NCBI GenBank assembly: GCA_020635355.1
Contig: JACJZW010000005.1
Span: 124,001 to 188,000, forward strand
DNA length: 64,000 bases
Origin: Flavobacteriales bacterium
GTDB lineage: Bacteria; Bacteroidota; Bacteroidia; NS11-12g; UBA9320
Reading direction: 5' to 3'
Positions 62,108 through 64,000 of the stretch are shown piece after piece. A program made the position numbers and the translations under genes. Every line of letters begins with the position of its first letter. The first letter of the stretch is position 1. A model generated the notes under the pieces. That model searched no databases. It was not told where the DNA came from and saw only the letters and a program-made list of their open reading frames with translations.

Positions 62108-63803
62108 TCAGCTTTCCCGCGGTTAGTTCATACACCCGATCACACATCATTACGCTGCCTTGTTCATGGGTTACAAGGATTACCGTGACACCTGATCGTC
62201 GGACTTCATCAATCGATTGCATCACTTCTCTTTTTGTAGCCTCATCAAGGGCATTGGTAGGTTCATCCAAAATGAGCAGGTTGGATTGATGATACAGTGC
62301 CCTGGCAATCGCCAAACGCTGCCGTTGTCCACCCGAAACCCGACTTCCATTTTCACCAAGCTCTGTATCCAAACCATCTGAAAGGTCGCACATCCAACTA
62401 CCCAACTCGAGATTCTCCAGTATTTCCATCACCCGTTCACGATTTGGATTGGGTTCAAACAAGGTGATGTTGTCCAACATGGAACCATTCATTAAAAAGG
62501 CTTCCTGCTCAACATAGGTGATGTTGCGCTGCCACCCGCTTAAATTTTGGTGTACTGGTTCACCATCACAACGAACCTTTCCCTTGCTGGGCTGTAAAAA
62601 CCCCATGATCACATTGAGTAAGGTTGTTTTTCCGGAGCCGGAGACCCCCATGATGCCAATCATTTCACCTTTTTTGACAGACAAATTGAGATCCTTCAGC
62701 ATCATCTCCTCTCCATAACCAAATGAAATATCCTGGAGTTCAAAATGCTCATTGAATGCCATCGGTTTTGAGGTACGATCAGCGTCAACGGGAACGTTGA
62801 GGGGAAGATAATCCAGCAAAAAGGTGAACGACTGGACGGTGTTGTTGGAGCCTATCAAACGGTTAACAGAGGGCATCAACCGAAATGCCAGTGCTCCAAA
62901 AGCAGCCAAGAGTACCGGTAACTGATCGAAGCTTCTATTCCAATAGGCAAATAGAACCACTAAGAGGATTGATACAACTGCGGCGCTTTCCATAATACGT
63001 GGCGGCGCAATGGAACTTATTCGTCTACCCTGAATTTTGAGATGATAAAAGGGTTTGCGAAGACTATCTATCGCCTCCTTCAACCGATCCTCCACACCGC
63101 GTAATCGGAGTGTGGTGAGGCCGTGCCCCATATCCGAAAACAACAGATACAATCCCGGAATAATCCGATTGAGCTCCCGGCCATAGGCATCCAATTTGTT
63201 TCGATTCATCAGAAATAAAATCATCGCAACGGGGAAAAGCGTAACCGACAAGAAAAGAAATAACACAGGCTGCCAAATGACTACTACAAGCAAGGTGGTT
63301 AGCAGTAAAAACAACTCGCCAACTACCATAACCATAGGCAAAACCAGCTGATCAGCCAATGAATTGGGAATGGCGTATAATTCGTGAATGACATGTCCCA
63401 CGGGCTTTTCTCGAAGCTTTAAGAAATCAATTTGAAAAAACTCATGAATTTGTTGATCCGAGAAATCAGCTGATAACCGATATGCCAGCTTAAGCTGCTG
63501 GACCCCAAGTAGATAAGCCAATAAATTTTTAAGGAGAAAGAGAGCAACCAATAGACCGATGAAGATCACCGTTGTGAAGTCAGTGGAGTTACTCGAGATA
63601 AATTTGGGCAAGTAGTGCTGAAGGCTGGACGACATCGGATCCAAAAGTTGAAAAACAGCGGCAAAAACCACCGCAATCCCAACCAAATCAAGCAGAATGA
63701 TGATCAGGCCAATGCCAACAATTCTGTGAAATGTGTTTCGCTGCCTTCCAGCCAGTGCTTGGTAAAACCTTCTGTAGACCTGAAACGGTTTAATCGAAGG
63801 CAT
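62091..63803 (-). CDS. ABC exporter, fused permease and ATPase
   Basis: 570 residues: six-helix membrane domain (about 1-310) followed by an ATPase domain with Walker A GVSGSGKTT (about 382-390), signature VSGGQRQRLAIARAL and Walker B NLLILDEPTNALDEAT. Half-transporter that would work as a homodimer. The gene begins 6 bp after rmlA, suggesting export of a polysaccharide or lipid-linked glycan, by context only. Confidence 0.85.
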   Translation of the reverse strand: MPSIKPFQVYRRFYQALAGRQRNTFHRIVGIGLIIILLDLVGIAVVFAAVFQLLDPMSSSLQHYLPKFISSNSTDFTTVIFIGLLVALFLLKNLLAYLLGVQQLKLAYRLSADFSDQQIHEFFQIDFLKLREKPVGHVIHELYAIPNSLADQLVLPMVMVVGELFLLLTTLLVVVIWQPVLFLFLSVTLFPVAMILFLMNRNKLDAYGRELNRIIPGLYLLFSDMGHGLTTLRLRGVEDRLKEAIDSLRKPFYHLKIQGRRISSIAPPRIMESAAVVSILLVVLFAYWNRSFDQLPVLLAAFGALAFRLMPSVNRLIGSNNTVQSFTFLLDYLPLNVPVDADRTSKPMAFNEHFELQDISFGYGEEMMLKDLNLSVKKGEMIGIMGVSGSGKTTLLNVIMGFLQPSKGKVRCDGEPVHQNLSGWQRNITYVEQEAFLMNGSMLDNITLFEPNPNRERVMEILENLELGSWMCDLSDGLDTELGENGSRVSGGQRQRLAIARALYHQSNLLILDEPTNALDEATKREVMQSIDEVRRSGVTVILVTHEQGSVMMCDRVYELTAGKLIERSI

Positions 63804-63809
63804 GTAATC

Positions 63810-64000
63810 TTAAATTAGTTCAAGAAGATAATCCCCGTATCCGCTCTTGGTCAATGACTTAGCCAACAATTGCAATTCCTCCCTGGAAATGAAACCTTGT
63901 CGGTATGCGACCTCTTCAATACACCCAATTTTTAACCCTTGACGATCTTCAATTACCTGAACAAACTGGCCAGCCTGCATCAGTGATGAGAATGTACCGG
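63810..64000 (-). CDS. rfbA: glucose-1-phosphate thymidylyltransferase (RmlA/RfbA), C-terminal part
   Basis: Partial; the frame runs off the right edge. The visible ~63 codons read GTFSSLMQAGQFVQVIEDRQ, LKIGCIEEVAYRQGFIS and SLTKSGYGDYLLELI, which match the RmlA C-terminal pattern of GTHESLL..., EKRQGLKV.C.EEIAYR.G and YG.YLL.L(I). It activates Glc-1-P with dTTP for dTDP-rhamnose-type sugars. First visible gene of the run rfbA - ABC exporter - hydrolase. Confidence 0.85.
   Translation of the reverse strand, partial: GTFSSLMQAGQFVQVIEDRQGLKIGCIEEVAYRQGFISREELQLLAKSLTKSGYGDYLLELI

Noticed and set aside
1..64000. tRNA or rRNA genes, phage or insertion-sequence genes
   Set aside because: No cloverleaf-like segment, rRNA-like stretch, transposase or integrase was recognised by reading; a dedicated search tool (tRNAscan, Infernal) has not been run.

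Overview
The window looks like a chromosomal segment of a Bacteroidota bacterium, most likely of the Flavobacteriales or a close relative. The support is a PorV/PorQ-type outer-membrane protein, a PorE-like OmpA lipoprotein, a DUF5686/carboxypeptidase-regulatory barrel protein, type III glutamine synthetase, bacterial GH3 and DUF4468 proteins. Promoters also match the Bacteroidota pattern TTTG-N19-TAnnTTTG. Shine-Dalgarno sites are not evident, and many starts overlap the previous stop (ATGA, GTGA or TTGA). I see no rRNA, tRNA, CRISPR array, phage module or transposase gene. Both edges cut genes: a tRNA-dihydrouridine synthase on the left and an RmlA-type nucleotidyltransferase on the right.

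Layout. 0-9.3 kb: dus, GH3, trhO, a helix-rich small protein, an MBOAT O-acyltransferase with its SGNH partner, a small barrel, a TlpA-like thioredoxin and an alkyltransferase-like protein. 9.3-15.4 kb: di-haem peroxidase, YciI-like lipoprotein, and a minus-strand operon of VWA protein, ChlI/MoxR-like ATPase and secreted YD-repeat protein. 15.4-18.3 kb: an accessory patch with a 57-residue zinc ribbon, orphan lipoproteins and a small MreB-like gene between two ~125-bp structured direct repeats. 18.4-24.0 kb: ACP phosphodiesterase, PorV/PorQ-like protein, hydroxyacyl-CoA dehydrogenase, Rieske-like lipoprotein, DUF5686 barrel. 24.1-28.9 kb: rimP-nusA-infB with a clear promoter and a leader terminator. 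28.9-32.8 kb: fabH, mscS, retropepsin-like protease, then ECF sigma, putative anti-sigma and a HEQIH protein. 32.8-40.7 kb: M49-like peptidase, ybaB, DUF3089 hydrolase, phzF, a coiled-coil secreted protein, a class D beta-lactamase homologue, a uracil-DNA-glycosylase-fold protein and a cupin. 40.7-45.6 kb: HscA-like Hsp70, barrel, lytic transglycosylase, prfA. 45.7-54.5 kb: glnN, a short TPR lipoprotein and its full-length PorE-like paralogue, purM, thioredoxin-like lipoprotein, rlmN. 54.9-59.5 kb (minus): tatA-gatA-transglycosylase-like-SGNH. 59.7-64 kb: haaO-acmsd (kynurenine pathway), alpha/beta hydrolase, ABC exporter, rmlA.

Much of the window is housekeeping (translation, tRNA modification, nitrogen and purine metabolism, envelope). 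The most unusual observations are: (1) a PorE-like protein with an extra retropepsin-like C-terminal domain whose catalytic motif is altered, next to a truncated TPR-only paralogue; (2) a transglycosylase-like protein with Met at the catalytic Glu position, co-transcribed with an SGNH esterase, gatA and tatA; (3) the repeat-flanked MreB-like gene; (4) five genes with a TAnnTTTG box only 4-7 nt before the start codon, suggesting leaderless transcripts; (5) the intrinsic terminator in the rimP-nusA-infB leader.
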